Assembly: GCA_017425305.1 (NCBI GenBank)
Contig: JAFOOW010000077.1
Location: 1 to 16,694, forward strand
Length of the DNA: 16,694 nucleotides
From: Peptostreptococcaceae bacterium
GTDB lineage: Bacteria > Bacillota > Clostridia > Peptostreptococcales > Peptostreptococcaceae
Direction of reading: 5' to 3'
This document shows, in pieces, positions 1 through 6,981 of the stretch; position 1 is the stretch's first letter; each line of letters starts with the position of its first letter. Made by a program: the position numbers and the translations under genes. Under the pieces are notes generated by a model that was not told where the DNA came from, did no database searches, and saw only the letters and a list, made by a program, of their open reading frames with translations.

Positions 1-37
1 AAATAAAGTGGTTATTTAAATGACCACTTTATTTTTA
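1..37. terminator. Hairpin terminator downstream of yyaC, probably bidirectional
   Basis: A perfect 12-bp inverted repeat (arms 1-12 and 23-34, 10-nt loop) is followed by a T-rich run on the plus strand. The outer arm is itself A/T-rich, so it can also act on minus-strand transcripts leaving yyaC, whose stop codon lies 16 bp away. The left flank is outside the window, so the gene ending from the other side cannot be seen. Confidence 0.75.
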
Positions 38-52
38 TAGTTATTTTTAAAA

Positions 53-625
53 TTAATCATAGGATGATAATTTATTTAATGATGAAAGCTTCTGTGAGAA
101 ATAGATTAGAGCATTAGAAATACAATCAGCTAGAGCCATTACAACAAATAATCGAGTGTTTTGAAGCATCATAAAATCTAAATTTCCAGATATATTAACA
201 ACGCCCTTAATGCTCATATTTCCTACTGAAGGCAGATCTTTACCTAATGCTAAACCAGGTTGTAAAGGAGAATCTTCAATAAATATTTTTCCTATGTTTT
301 GAACATTCCCAAGAGAAGCATCTATTCCAATAATAAATGGGTCTTTAAAATTATTTTCTATTTTAAATAGTATTTCAGATAAATTTATAGAATGTATGGG
401 ATACTCTAATGATCCATAGATATAGATATTTTTTCTTTCAATATCTTTAAGTTTATAACCAATTAGTGGGCCTAAAGAGTCTCCAGTAGCCCTATCTGTT
501 CCTATACATAAAAATATTATAGGTCTATTTTCAATAAAAATATTTTTTAATTTATCATATAAATAGTCCCCTAATTCATGGAAGGAATTAGGGGATAATG
601 AATCTATATAAAAACAATTATTCAT
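53..625 (-). CDS. yyaC: Spore protease YyaC (DUF1256 family)
   Basis: This 190-residue protein belongs to the YyaC family, found in endospore formers and related to the GPR spore protease / hydrogenase-maturation protease fold. Family hallmarks visible are the GTDRATGDSLGPL segment at residues 42-54 with two aspartates (44, 49), IDASLG at 101-106 and the PGLALGKDLPSVG stretch at 123-135. Length is normal for the family, and there is no signal peptide or membrane segment. The ATG start is supported by an AAAGGAGG site at 633-640 on the minus strand. It lies 63 bp downstream of the cysteine-desulfurase-like gene on the same strand and may be co-transcribed with it. The family assignment is firm. 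The in vivo substrate is not established, and the protease role is inferred from fold similarity. Confidence 0.9.
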   Translation of the reverse strand: MNNCFYIDSLSPNSFHELGDYLYDKLKNIFIENRPIIFLCIGTDRATGDSLGPLIGYKLKDIERKNIYIYGSLEYPIHSINLSEILFKIENNFKDPFIIGIDASLGNVQNIGKIFIEDSPLQPGLALGKDLPSVGNMSIKGVVNISGNLDFMMLQNTRLFVVMALADCISNALIYFSQKLSSLNKLSSYD

Positions 626-688
626 ATCACAACCTCCTTTATTGAAAGTATAGACAAGAATAAGCTAACATATTCAAATTTACATAAT

Positions 689-1846
689 TTACTTATAGAT
701 TGAATTTATTTTATTTAATGCATATAGAGTATAATCAATTTCTTCTAAAGTATTAAAATATCCCAAGCTAAGTCTAACTGTTCCATTAGGATATGTACCT
801 AAGGTTTTATGAGCTAATGGAGCACAATGTAAGCCACTTCTATTACTTATATTGAAATCGGAATCTAATATAAAAGATAATTCACTTATATCTAACTTAG
901 AATGAGTTATTGATATACATGAAGTTGCATTTTCTTTATCTAAAGGGCCACTAATGGTGTAGTTAGGAATATTAAGTATTCCATTTATTAAATAAGAACG
1001 TAAAAAGCTATTATGCTTATAAATAGTATCTAACCCTTCATTTTTAATAAATTTAATAGCCTCAGATAAACCAATTATTCCAGGGATGTTTAAAGTCCCA
1101 GATTCAAATTTATCAGGTAGAAAGTCAGGTTGAGTTAAAGCATGAGATAAGCTTCCGGTGCCACCTAATACTAAAGGAGTACAAATATCATTAAGTTTAT
1201 CGTCAATAATAAATCCTCCTATTCCTTGTGGACCTAAAAGACTTTTATGCCCAGTAAAGGCTAATGCACTTAAAGAGAATTCTTTAAAATCAACATCTAG
1301 TACTCCTGCACTTTGAGCAGTATCTAATATAAAGAATATCCCATATTGTTTACATAAATCACCTATTTGTTTTATAGGTTGTATAGAGCCTACAACATTT
1401 GAAGCGTGAGTCATAACAATTAATTTAGTATTAGACTTAATTAAATTTTCTATATCTTTTACATTTACAATACCTAAGGCATTTGCTTCAACTATATCTA
1501 TTTCAATATTAAGAGTATTTTTTAGATTAAATAATGGTCTAATAACTGAATTATGTTCCATAGATGATGTTATTATATGATCTCCAGGTTTTATCACACC
1601 ATTTAATAAAATATTCAAAGATGAAGTAATATTACTTGTAAAAACTACATTTTCAGGTTTATCATAATTAAATAGACTACAAAGGTCTTCTCTAGTATTA
1701 TAAACAACTCTATTAGCTGCTAGAGCATTTGGATGATTTGCTCTGCCAGGATTTCCTCCTATATTAGTTAAATAATTATATATTGAATCAGCCACAGTTT
1801 TTGGTTTAGGAAATGATGTGCTCCCATTATCTAAATATACCTTCAT
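689..1846 (-). CDS. Cysteine desulfurase family aminotransferase class V (EF2568-like)
   Basis: A 385-residue fold-type I PLP enzyme of the NifS/Csd superfamily. The PLP-binding lysine is K201 in TGHKSLLGPQG, the cofactor-stacking histidine is H98 (MEHNS), the pyridine-binding aspartate is D175 (DTAQSAG), and a catalytic-type cysteine C341 sits in RSGLHCAP. With all four present, the enzyme should release sulfur (or selenium) from cysteine (or selenocysteine) as a persulfide. The start MKVYLDNGSTSFPKP and the HALTQPDFLPDKFESGT segment point to the TIGR01977-type subfamily, not the housekeeping IscS/NifS. An AGAAGGAG site at 1853-1860 supports the ATG. No IscU or thiI is adjacent. The divergently transcribed neighbour is a DUF3343 putative S/Se carrier, which suggests a partnership. 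The acceptor is unknown. Confidence 0.88.
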   Translation of the reverse strand: MKVYLDNGSTSFPKPKTVADSIYNYLTNIGGNPGRANHPNALAANRVVYNTREDLCSLFNYDKPENVVFTSNITSSLNILLNGVIKPGDHIITSSMEHNSVIRPLFNLKNTLNIEIDIVEANALGIVNVKDIENLIKSNTKLIVMTHASNVVGSIQPIKQIGDLCKQYGIFFILDTAQSAGVLDVDFKEFSLSALAFTGHKSLLGPQGIGGFIIDDKLNDICTPLVLGGTGSLSHALTQPDFLPDKFESGTLNIPGIIGLSEAIKFIKNEGLDTIYKHNSFLRSYLINGILNIPNYTISGPLDKENATSCISITHSKLDISELSFILDSDFNISNRSGLHCAPLAHKTLGTYPNGTVRLSLGYFNTLEEIDYTLYALNKINSIYK

Positions 1847-1961
1847 TTTTTTCTCCTTCTATGTAAAACTAAAAATATTATTCTTAGTATTATAATAAGA
1901 CAAATAAACAAAATTGCAAGGATTAAATAGAAAAATATGTAAAATAAAAAACTAATATTTA

Positions 1962-1990
1962 TTAAAATAAAAAAATAGTTATAATATAAT
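1962..1990 (+). promoter_or_regulatory. Candidate sigma-A promoter for DUF3343-mscS
   Basis: A TTAAAA hexamer (1962-1967) lies 17 bp before TATAAT (1985-1990). A second TATAAT overlaps at 1980-1985. The predicted start near 1997 leaves a leader of about 26 nt carrying the GGGAGG site. The whole 1847-2022 gap is nearly pure A/T, so chance matches are likely. On the minus strand I found only a weak -10 match (1889-1894) for the desulfurase gene. Confidence 0.4.
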
Positions 1991-2022
1991 TAATATATAA
2001 AATGCAGGGAGGAAATAAGGTA

Positions 2023-2262
2023 ATGAATTATCATATTATAGTATTCAAAAATACTCATGATGCAATGTCAGCTGAAAATAAATTGAGCGGGTTAGGATAT
2101 AGTTTTAGAATTATGCCTACTCCAACTTTAATTACTCAGAGCTGTGGTATTTGCGTTAGAATAGAACAAGATGAACAAATAGATAAGATAATTAAAGAAA
2201 ACATACTTGAATTTAAAAATATATATAGAAAAGATGAAACTGAATATGTACTAATTAAATAG
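2023..2262 (+). CDS. DUF3343 protein (putative Se/S carrier-like)
   Basis: A 79-residue protein of the DUF3343 / Se_S_carrier-like Pfam family. It starts with a beta strand of the form YHIIVFKNTHDAMSAE and has the family's TPTLITQSCGICVRI region with a conserved SCG cysteine. A second cysteine three residues later makes CGIC a possible redox or persulfide-carrying pair. The frame is open upstream to an ATG at 2002, but GGGAGG at 2007-2012 is 10 nt before the ATG at 2023, so I use 2023. It is divergent from the cysteine-desulfurase-like gene and 21 bp upstream of the MscS gene. DUF3343 genes recur beside EF2568-type desulfurases and selenium genes, so a role accepting S or Se is plausible. It has not been shown here. 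Confidence 0.8.
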   Translation: MNYHIIVFKNTHDAMSAENKLSGLGYSFRIMPTPTLITQSCGICVRIEQDEQIDKIIKENILEFKNIYRKDETEYVLIK

Positions 2263-2283
2263 GCATGAGGTGAAATATTAGGG

Positions 2284-3150
2284 ATGGATATATTTTCAGA
2301 TTTTATTAATGTAAGTAGAAAAACGTTAGATATTTTAATTAGAAAAGTAAATATAGACATTATAATTGAAAAAATTATATCTATTATATTTATATCAATA
2401 ATAATGTATTTTTCTATAAAGATAGGGAATAAAATTATACAAAAATTTGTTGATAAACAAGTTGCTAGTAAAATGAGTTTTTCATTAGAGCCACAAAAAG
2501 CAATTACTATAGGTGAAGTATTAAAAAGTGTCCTTAAATATACAGTATATATAGTAGGAATAGGTTCAATGCTATATGATGTTTTAGCAAAAATACCAGT
2601 AGCTGTAGTAAGTGCAGGTGGTTTTGCAATAGGTCTTGGAGCTCAAAGTTTGGTAAAGGATCTTATTAATGGCTTCTTTATTTTGTTTGAGGATCAATAT
2701 GGAGTAGGGGATCATGTAACAATTCAAGAATTTACAGGTATAGTCGAAAGTATTGGTATACGAACAACTGTTCTAAGAGATTTTACTGGAGATCTGCACT
2801 TGATACCAAATGGAGCAATACTTGAAGTCACAAATCATTCTAGAGGAGATATAAGATTTATAGTTGATGTAGAGATAGCATATGAAGAAAATATAGACGA
2901 GGCAATAAATGTAATTAAAAAAGTTAATAGTGTATTCGAAGAAAAGCATAAAGAAAAGCTAAGAGGAAAAATTGAAGTGCTAGGAGTATTTTCTTTAAAT
3001 GCATCAGGAGTAACTATTAGAGTTATTGGTAGAGCAGTACCATTAAGCCAATGGGAAATGGAAAGAGAATTAAGAAAAGACATAAAAGAAGCATTAGATA
3101 AAGCAGGAATAGAAATTCCTTATCCAGTAACAAAAGTTATAAATAAATAA
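2284..3150 (+). CDS. MscS-family small-conductance mechanosensitive channel
   Basis: A 288-residue membrane channel that should release solutes when membrane tension rises on hypo-osmotic shock. Three hydrophobic segments are visible at about residues 25-48, 80-102 and 105-134. The third is the pore-lining helix with the glycine/alanine-rich signature GGFAIGLGAQSLVKD, and FILFEDQYGVGD leads into the cytoplasmic beta domain. VTNHSRGD and the C-terminal alpha/beta domain follow, to residue 288. Length fits the MscS/YkuT core type without extra domains. The ATG at 2284 follows a GAGGTG site at 2267-2272 with a slightly long spacer. It lies 21 bp after DUF3343 and 58 bp before DUF951, so the three are probably co-transcribed. 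Confidence 0.93.
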   Translation: MDIFSDFINVSRKTLDILIRKVNIDIIIEKIISIIFISIIMYFSIKIGNKIIQKFVDKQVASKMSFSLEPQKAITIGEVLKSVLKYTVYIVGIGSMLYDVLAKIPVAVVSAGGFAIGLGAQSLVKDLINGFFILFEDQYGVGDHVTIQEFTGIVESIGIRTTVLRDFTGDLHLIPNGAILEVTNHSRGDIRFIVDVEIAYEENIDEAINVIKKVNSVFEEKHKEKLRGKIEVLGVFSLNASGVTIRVIGRAVPLSQWEMERELRKDIKEALDKAGIEIPYPVTKVINK

Positions 3151-3208
3151 TGAAAAAATTACTATATTATATAATGTTTAAATAGAATAATATTTAGGGG
3201 GTATATTA

Positions 3209-3400
3209 ATGATTGAAGTTTTTGATTTAGGTGATATTGTTGAAATGAAAAAACAGCATCCTTGTGGCAGCAAAGAGTTTGAAGTAATAAGATTAGGTGC
3301 TGATATTAAGATAAAATGTGTAGGATGTGGAAGAATTGTTATGATACCACGATTAAAATTCCAAAAGGATGCAAAAAAGGTTGTTAGACCTAATAATTGA
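3209..3400 (+). CDS. DUF951 (YyzM-like) small cysteine-containing protein
   Basis: A 63-residue protein of the DUF951 family, conserved near the origin upstream of rpsF in many Firmicutes. Visible are KKQHPCGSKEF at about residues 14-24, LGADIKIKC at 29-37 and CVGCGR at 37-42. One upstream cysteine plus a CxxC pair suggests a small zinc-binding or nucleic-acid-binding fold, but only two or three ligands are apparent. The basic C-terminus would favour RNA or DNA binding. AGGGGGT at 3196-3202 supports the ATG. The function is unknown. Its position between mscS and the ribosomal operon is conserved, and that is the main clue. Confidence 0.88.
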   Translation: MIEVFDLGDIVEMKKQHPCGSKEFEVIRLGADIKIKCVGCGRIVMIPRLKFQKDAKKVVRPNN

Positions 3401-3411
3401 AATAAAAATAC

Positions 3412-3440
3412 TTGAAAAGAGTAGAATAAAGTGATAAAAT
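3412..3440 (+). promoter_or_regulatory. Sigma-A promoter of the rpsF-ssb-rpsR operon
   Basis: TTGAAA (3412-3417) and TAAAAT (3435-3440) are separated by exactly 17 bp, with TG one base before the -10 (extended -10 form). Transcription would start near 3447, immediately before the structured rpsF leader. Confidence 0.75.
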
Positions 3441-3445
3441 TTAAA

Positions 3446-3480
3446 ACTGTAATCCCTGCTACAGTAATGTAGCCGCTAGT
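3446..3480 (+). promoter_or_regulatory. Probable S6:S18-binding leader of rpsF mRNA
   Basis: A 6-bp hairpin (GCTACA 3458-3463 with TGTAGC 3468-3473, loop GTAA) is followed at once by CCG (3473-3475). A short lower stem is possible between 3446-3449 and 3477-3480. The asymmetric internal loop carrying CCG just before rpsF resembles the described S6:S18 autoregulatory mRNA motif, which mimics the 16S rRNA site and lets the S6-S18 complex repress its own operon. rpsR, encoding S18, is in this operon. The predicted transcription start (about 3447) would clip the lower stem, which is a weakness. Confidence 0.6.
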
Positions 3481-3498
3481 CCAAAGGAGGTGAAAATG

Positions 3499-3786
3499 AT
3501 GAGAAAGTACGAAACTATATTTATATTACACCCATCATTCGACGAGGAAGCTGTTAAGGCTGGAATCGAAAAATTCCAAGGTGTTATAGAAAACGGTGGA
3601 GGAAAAGTTGAAAATGTTGATTTCTGGGGTAAGAGAAAACTTGCTTACGAAATAAACAAAGTTAACGAAGGTTACTATACTTTAATTAACTTCGAAGCTA
3701 CTCCTGAATTACCAAAAGAGTTAGACAGAGTTTTCAGAATTACTGATGGTGTTATAAGACACATAATCGTTAAAAACGAAGCGTAA
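3499..3786 (+). CDS. rpsF: 30S ribosomal protein S6
   Basis: Small-subunit protein of 95 residues that pairs with S18 on the platform of the 30S subunit. It starts with the typical RKYETIFILHP strand, contains NVDFWGKRKLAYEI and the Y-x-L-I-N-F strand, and ends near ITDGVIRHIIVKNEA. Length matches bacterial S6 with no C-terminal extension. The frame is open from a GTG at 3490 inside the Shine-Dalgarno sequence, and ATGs lie at 3496 and 3499. GGAGG (3486-3490) is 8 nt from 3499, and family members begin MRKYE, so I chose 3499; 3496 is also possible. It is the first gene of rpsF-ssb-rpsR, 13 bp before ssb. Confidence 0.96.
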   Translation: MRKYETIFILHPSFDEEAVKAGIEKFQGVIENGGGKVENVDFWGKRKLAYEINKVNEGYYTLINFEATPELPKELDRVFRITDGVIRHIIVKNEA

Positions 3787-3799
3787 GAGGTGTATTGAA

Positions 3800-4231
3800 A
3801 TGAATAAAGTTATACTTATTGGTAGACTTACAAAAGATCCAGAATTAAGATATGCAGCAGGCAGTGGTACTGCAGTTTGTAGATTTACTGTTGCTATAAA
3901 CAGACAATTTAAAAAGGATGAAACAGACTTTATAAATTGTGTAGCATTTGGAAAGACTGGAGAAACAATCACACAATATCTTACAAAGGGTAGACAAATT
4001 GCTGTTACTGGAAGTATAAGAACTGGTAGTTATGATGCTCAAGATGGAACTAAAAGATATACTACTGATGTAGCTGTAGAAAGTTTTGAGTTCATAGGAT
4101 CAGGATCTAGTGAAGGTAATAACAATTCATACTCAAGAAGTTCTGATAATACATGGAATGTTCCATCTGAAGGCCCAGATATGGGATTTGGAGATATGAC
4201 TCCAGTAGATGATGGAGATATGCCATTCTAA
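3800..4231 (+). CDS. ssb: Single-stranded DNA-binding protein SSB
   Basis: A 143-residue SSB. The N-terminal OB fold (about residues 1-105) has MNKVILIGRLTKDPELRY, the DFINCVAFGKTGE segment and the TKGRQIAVTGSIRTGSY strand. A flexible Ser/Asn/Gly-rich linker follows. The C-terminus ends in the acidic tip DDGDMPF, the conserved docking peptide for repair and replication partners. It should form tetramers that coat single-stranded DNA in replication, repair and recombination. AGAGGTG at 3786-3792 gives the ATG a good site. It lies between rpsF and rpsR, the usual bacterial arrangement, and is expressed from the ribosomal promoter at 3412-3440. Confidence 0.97.
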   Translation: MNKVILIGRLTKDPELRYAAGSGTAVCRFTVAINRQFKKDETDFINCVAFGKTGETITQYLTKGRQIAVTGSIRTGSYDAQDGTKRYTTDVAVESFEFIGSGSSEGNNNSYSRSSDNTWNVPSEGPDMGFGDMTPVDDGDMPF

Positions 4232-4265
4232 AAAAGTCTAATTATTTTAAGAAGGAGGGAAAACC

Positions 4266-4511
4266 ATGAGAGACATGAAAAGACCTGGTGGAAAGATGAG
4301 AAGATCTAAGAGAAAAGTATGTGCTTTTTGCGTAGATAAAGCTGAATCAATAGATTACAAAGATATCAACAAGTTAAGAAAGTTCGTTACAGAAAGAGGA
4401 AAGATTCTTCCAAGAAGAATTTCTGGAACTTGTGCTAAGCACCAAAGACAATTAACTGTTGCTATAAAGAAATCAAGAAACATAGCTTTATTACCATTCA
4501 CAACTGAATAG
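4266..4511 (+). CDS. rpsR: 30S ribosomal protein S18 (cysteine-bearing form)
   Basis: An 81-residue S18 that binds S6 and 16S rRNA on the 30S platform. The family core [20 protein letters not shown] and [15 protein letters not shown] are clear. C19 and C22 (CAFC) plus C56 and H59 (CAKH) form a likely zinc site, so this is the zinc-binding (C+) form of S18, not the cysteine-free paralog some bacteria use under zinc limitation. AAGGAGGG at 4252-4259 fits the ATG at 4266. It is the last gene of the operon, closed by a terminator 13 bp later. Confidence 0.97.
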   Translation: MRDMKRPGGKMRRSKRKVCAFCVDKAESIDYKDINKLRKFVTERGKILPRRISGTCAKHQRQLTVAIKKSRNIALLPFTTE

Positions 4512-4523
4512 TAATAAGTTATT

Positions 4524-4555
4524 AGCCCCTGTTAATCAGGGGCTTTTATTTTTAT
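4524..4555 (+). terminator. Rho-independent terminator after rpsR
   Basis: AGCCCCTG (4524-4531) pairs perfectly with CAGGGGCT (4537-4544) around a 5-nt loop, followed by a T-rich tract. It is one of the most GC-rich stems in the window. Confidence 0.93.
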
Positions 4556-4563
4556 ATTTAAAA

Positions 4564-4586
4564 TTAATTACATAAATTGTAATTAA
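4564..4586. promoter_or_regulatory. Operator-like 9-bp palindrome upstream of the MazG-gdpP operon
   Basis: TTAATTACA (4564-4572) and TGTAATTAA (4578-4586) form a perfect 9-bp inverted repeat with a 5-bp spacer. It ends 12 bp before the predicted -35 of the downstream promoter. The geometry suits a dimeric repressor or activator, but I cannot assign a regulator. The sequence is all A/T apart from the central C and G, so chance is possible. Confidence 0.35.
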
Positions 4587-4598
4587 ATCTCTATTTAG

Positions 4599-4627
4599 TT
4601 GCATTAATAAAGAAAAATAATTAAAAT
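4599..4627 (+). promoter_or_regulatory. Predicted sigma-A promoter of the MazG-gdpP-rplI-lonC operon
   Basis: TTGCAT (4599-4604) lies 17 bp before TAAAAT (4622-4627). The predicted start near 4634 gives a leader of about 29 nt before the ATG at 4663. It follows the rpsR terminator, so this operon has its own promoter. Confidence 0.6.
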
Positions 4628-4662
4628 AAAGATACAAGGTATTGAATAGAGGTGAAAATTTA

Positions 4663-4983
4663 ATGAAGAAAAAAGAAGAATTAAACATTATGGTCAATAT
4701 TAAGATGATAGAAGAACTTAAAGCTAGTTTATTATGTATCATAGGTGAATTCTTTTCGCTTTTAACAAGAGGAACTAATGTTGCGAAAGATTCAATATTA
4801 AATTGTATATCAGGAGCTATATTAATTTTATATGTATTAGCACAAAAATTAGGATATAGTTGTGCAGAAGTAGATGATGACATAAGAAAAAAATTAAAAT
4901 TAGGAATAGCTGAAGAACATGAGTATGAAAAAGAAGGTAAAAGTTTAACAAAACTTCAAAATCATATTAGGGGACGTTATTAA
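4663..4983 (+). CDS. MazG-like family protein
   Basis: A 106-residue protein of the clostridial MazG-like family, small relatives of the all-alpha NTP pyrophosphohydrolases. Visible are the helical VNIKMIEELKASLLCIIGEFF, the NVAKDSILNCISGAILILYVLAQKLGYS core and a charged C-terminal helix. The metal-binding EExxE and ExxD signature of active MazG is not complete, so catalysis is doubtful. The frame is open from a TTG at 4642, but AGAGGTGA at 4648-4655 points to the ATG at 4663. It is the first gene of its operon, 21 bp before gdpP. Family placement is good and function is unknown. Confidence 0.82.
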   Translation: MKKKEELNIMVNIKMIEELKASLLCIIGEFFSLLTRGTNVAKDSILNCISGAILILYVLAQKLGYSCAEVDDDIRKKLKLGIAEEHEYEKEGKSLTKLQNHIRGRY

Positions 4984-5004
4984 TATAAAATTTAGGAGGC
5001 TTTT

Positions 5005-6957
5005 ATGAAAAAAAAGCTCAAAACATATAGTAATTTATTTATATCATTTTCAATTGTTATTTTAGTGATTGCTCTTTATTATAGTGAAAACTTCTATTTA
5101 GCCAGTGTAATTTTAATAATATATATATGTTATAAGGGTTATATAGATACGAATAGAGAATTATATAATAAAGAAGTTAATACTTTAACTGATAAAATTA
5201 AGGCAAAAATAAATGATAATATTTCTAATATGTCCTATCCATTAGCTTTAATTGATAATGGTGGAAATATACTTTGGGCTAATAAAAGATTAAAAGAGGA
5301 ATTAAATTTATTAGAGTTACAAGAGCAAAATATACTTAGTATAAGTAGAAGCCTTGATTTACAAAAACTATTAAAATGTGATAAGGATTTAAGTCAAAGA
5401 GTAAAAATAAAGGATTCTATTTATAGCATATATGCAAACAATATAAGCAATAAAAATGGAGCATATACTAAATATAAATATATCGTGTATTTTAATGAAG
5501 TAAGAAACTTGAGGGATTTGCATTCAACTGGAGAAAGTATAATGTTAATAGAAGTAGATAATTTATCTGAAGCATTAGAAAGAACAGATGAAGCAAATAG
5601 ACCAATGTTAGCTGCTGAAGTAGAGAAAGCAATAAATTCCTATAGTAAAAAATTAAAGGCTATGATTATTAAATATGAGTATAATAAGTATTGTTTATCA
5701 GTACAAGATAAATATATTAATGATGAGATTAATTCTAAATTTAATATATTAGATGAAATATCAAGTATTGATAGAGGCAATAAATTAGAAGTTACACTTA
5801 GTATAGGAGTAGGAAGAGGCGGAGATAATTCACAAGAAAACTATAATAATGCAATGACTGCAAAAGAATTAGCATTAGGACGAGGTGGAGACCAAGTCGT
5901 CGTTAAAAATAGTGAAGATATAAGTTTCTTTGGTGGAAATACGCGTGAGCTCGAAAAAAGAACTAGGGTAAGAGCTAGGGTAATTTCACAAGCGCTAAGA
6001 GAGTTAATATTTGAAAGTAGTAATATATTTATTATGGGTCATAAAAATCCTGATATGGATTCCTTTGGAGCTGCAGTAGGATTATGGTCGACTATAAAGC
6101 AATTAGGAAAAAATTGCAATATAATAATAGATAATGATATAACTGCAATTGAGTATTATATTAATAAGCTTAAGAGTGAAAGTAAATATGATAATTTAAT
6201 AATTTCTAGTAGTGAAGCTGAAAAATTAATTAATGAAAGAACATTATTAATAATAGTTGATGTTCATAATAAAGGTTATGTTAATAACTTAAGCATAGTA
6301 GAAAAAATTAATAAAAAGATAATTATAGATCATCATAGAAGAAGTGCAGATATAATAGAAGGAGCATTATTAAATTATATAGAAGTTTATGCATCTTCTA
6401 CATCAGAATTAGTAACTGAATTAATACAATATATGTTACAGAAGCCTAGAATATCTAAGCTTGAAGCAGAGGGGCTTTTAGGCGGAATTTTTATGGATAC
6501 TAAAGGATTCCAATTTAAATCTGGGGTAAGAACATTTGATGCAGCAGCATTTTTAAGATCATTAGGTGCAGATACTATAGAAGTAAAAAAAATGTTTACT
6601 GATAGTTTAGAAGATTATCTATTAATTTCAGATACTATTAGAAATGCAGAAGTATATGATAATGTAGCTATAGCAGTTTGCCCTAGTAACAATAGTAATA
6701 CTGTAATAGTTGCAAGAGCAGCAGATGAACTACTAGGTATATCGGGAATAGATGTATGTTTTGTTTTATGTGAGTTAAATAATGCAGTTACTATAAGTGC
6801 TAGATCTACAGGTGAAGTTAATGTTCAAGTTATATTAGAAGAACTTGGCGGTGGTGGTCATATGAACATGGCAGGAGCTAAATTGAATACTACATTAACT
6901 GAAGCAGTATTTATATTAAAAGAAGCAATAAAAAAACATTTAAAACTAAAAGAATAA
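5005..6957 (+). CDS. gdpP: Cyclic-di-AMP phosphodiesterase GdpP (YybT; DHH-DHHA1)
   Basis: A 650-residue membrane-anchored enzyme that hydrolyses c-di-AMP to pApA and so sets levels of the second messenger controlling potassium and osmotic balance and wall stress. Two N-terminal membrane helices (about 10-45) lead to a PAS-like domain (about 74-165, with YPLALIDNGGNILWANK). A degenerate GGDEF domain (about 176-302) lacks the GGDEF motif. The DHH catalytic domain starts near 340. Metal ligands are visible in GHKNPDMDS (345-353), VDVH (418-421), the DHH motif IDHH (441-444) and FMDTKG (496-501). The DHHA1 domain holds GGGGHMNMAG (615-624). Length and order match the family. TTAGGAGG precedes the ATG. 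It is followed by rplI after 24 bp, a widely conserved pairing. Confidence 0.96.
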   Translation: MKKKLKTYSNLFISFSIVILVIALYYSENFYLASVILIIYICYKGYIDTNRELYNKEVNTLTDKIKAKINDNISNMSYPLALIDNGGNILWANKRLKEELNLLELQEQNILSISRSLDLQKLLKCDKDLSQRVKIKDSIYSIYANNISNKNGAYTKYKYIVYFNEVRNLRDLHSTGESIMLIEVDNLSEALERTDEANRPMLAAEVEKAINSYSKKLKAMIIKYEYNKYCLSVQDKYINDEINSKFNILDEISSIDRGNKLEVTLSIGVGRGGDNSQENYNNAMTAKELALGRGGDQVVVKNSEDISFFGGNTRELEKRTRVRARVISQALRELIFESSNIFIMGHKNPDMDSFGAAVGLWSTIKQLGKNCNIIIDNDITAIEYYINKLKSESKYDNLIISSSEAEKLINERTLLIIVDVHNKGYVNNLSIVEKINKKIIIDHHRRSADIIEGALLNYIEVYASSTSELVTELIQYMLQKPRISKLEAEGLLGGIFMDTKGFQFKSGVRTFDAAAFLRSLGADTIEVKKMFTDSLEDYLLISDTIRNAEVYDNVAIAVCPSNNSNTVIVARAADELLGISGIDVCFVLCELNNAVTISARSTGEVNVQVILEELGGGGHMNMAGAKLNTTLTEAVFILKEAIKKHLKLKE

Positions 6958-6981
6958 AATTTAAAAGGATAGGTGTATAAT

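Noticed and set aside
646..675. Sigma-G-like promoter for yyaC on the minus strand (GAATA, 18 bp, TATACTT)
   Set aside because: The -35 and spacing fit forespore sigma-G promoters, but the -10 matches only partly, and transcription would start at the Shine-Dalgarno sequence itself, leaving almost no leader.
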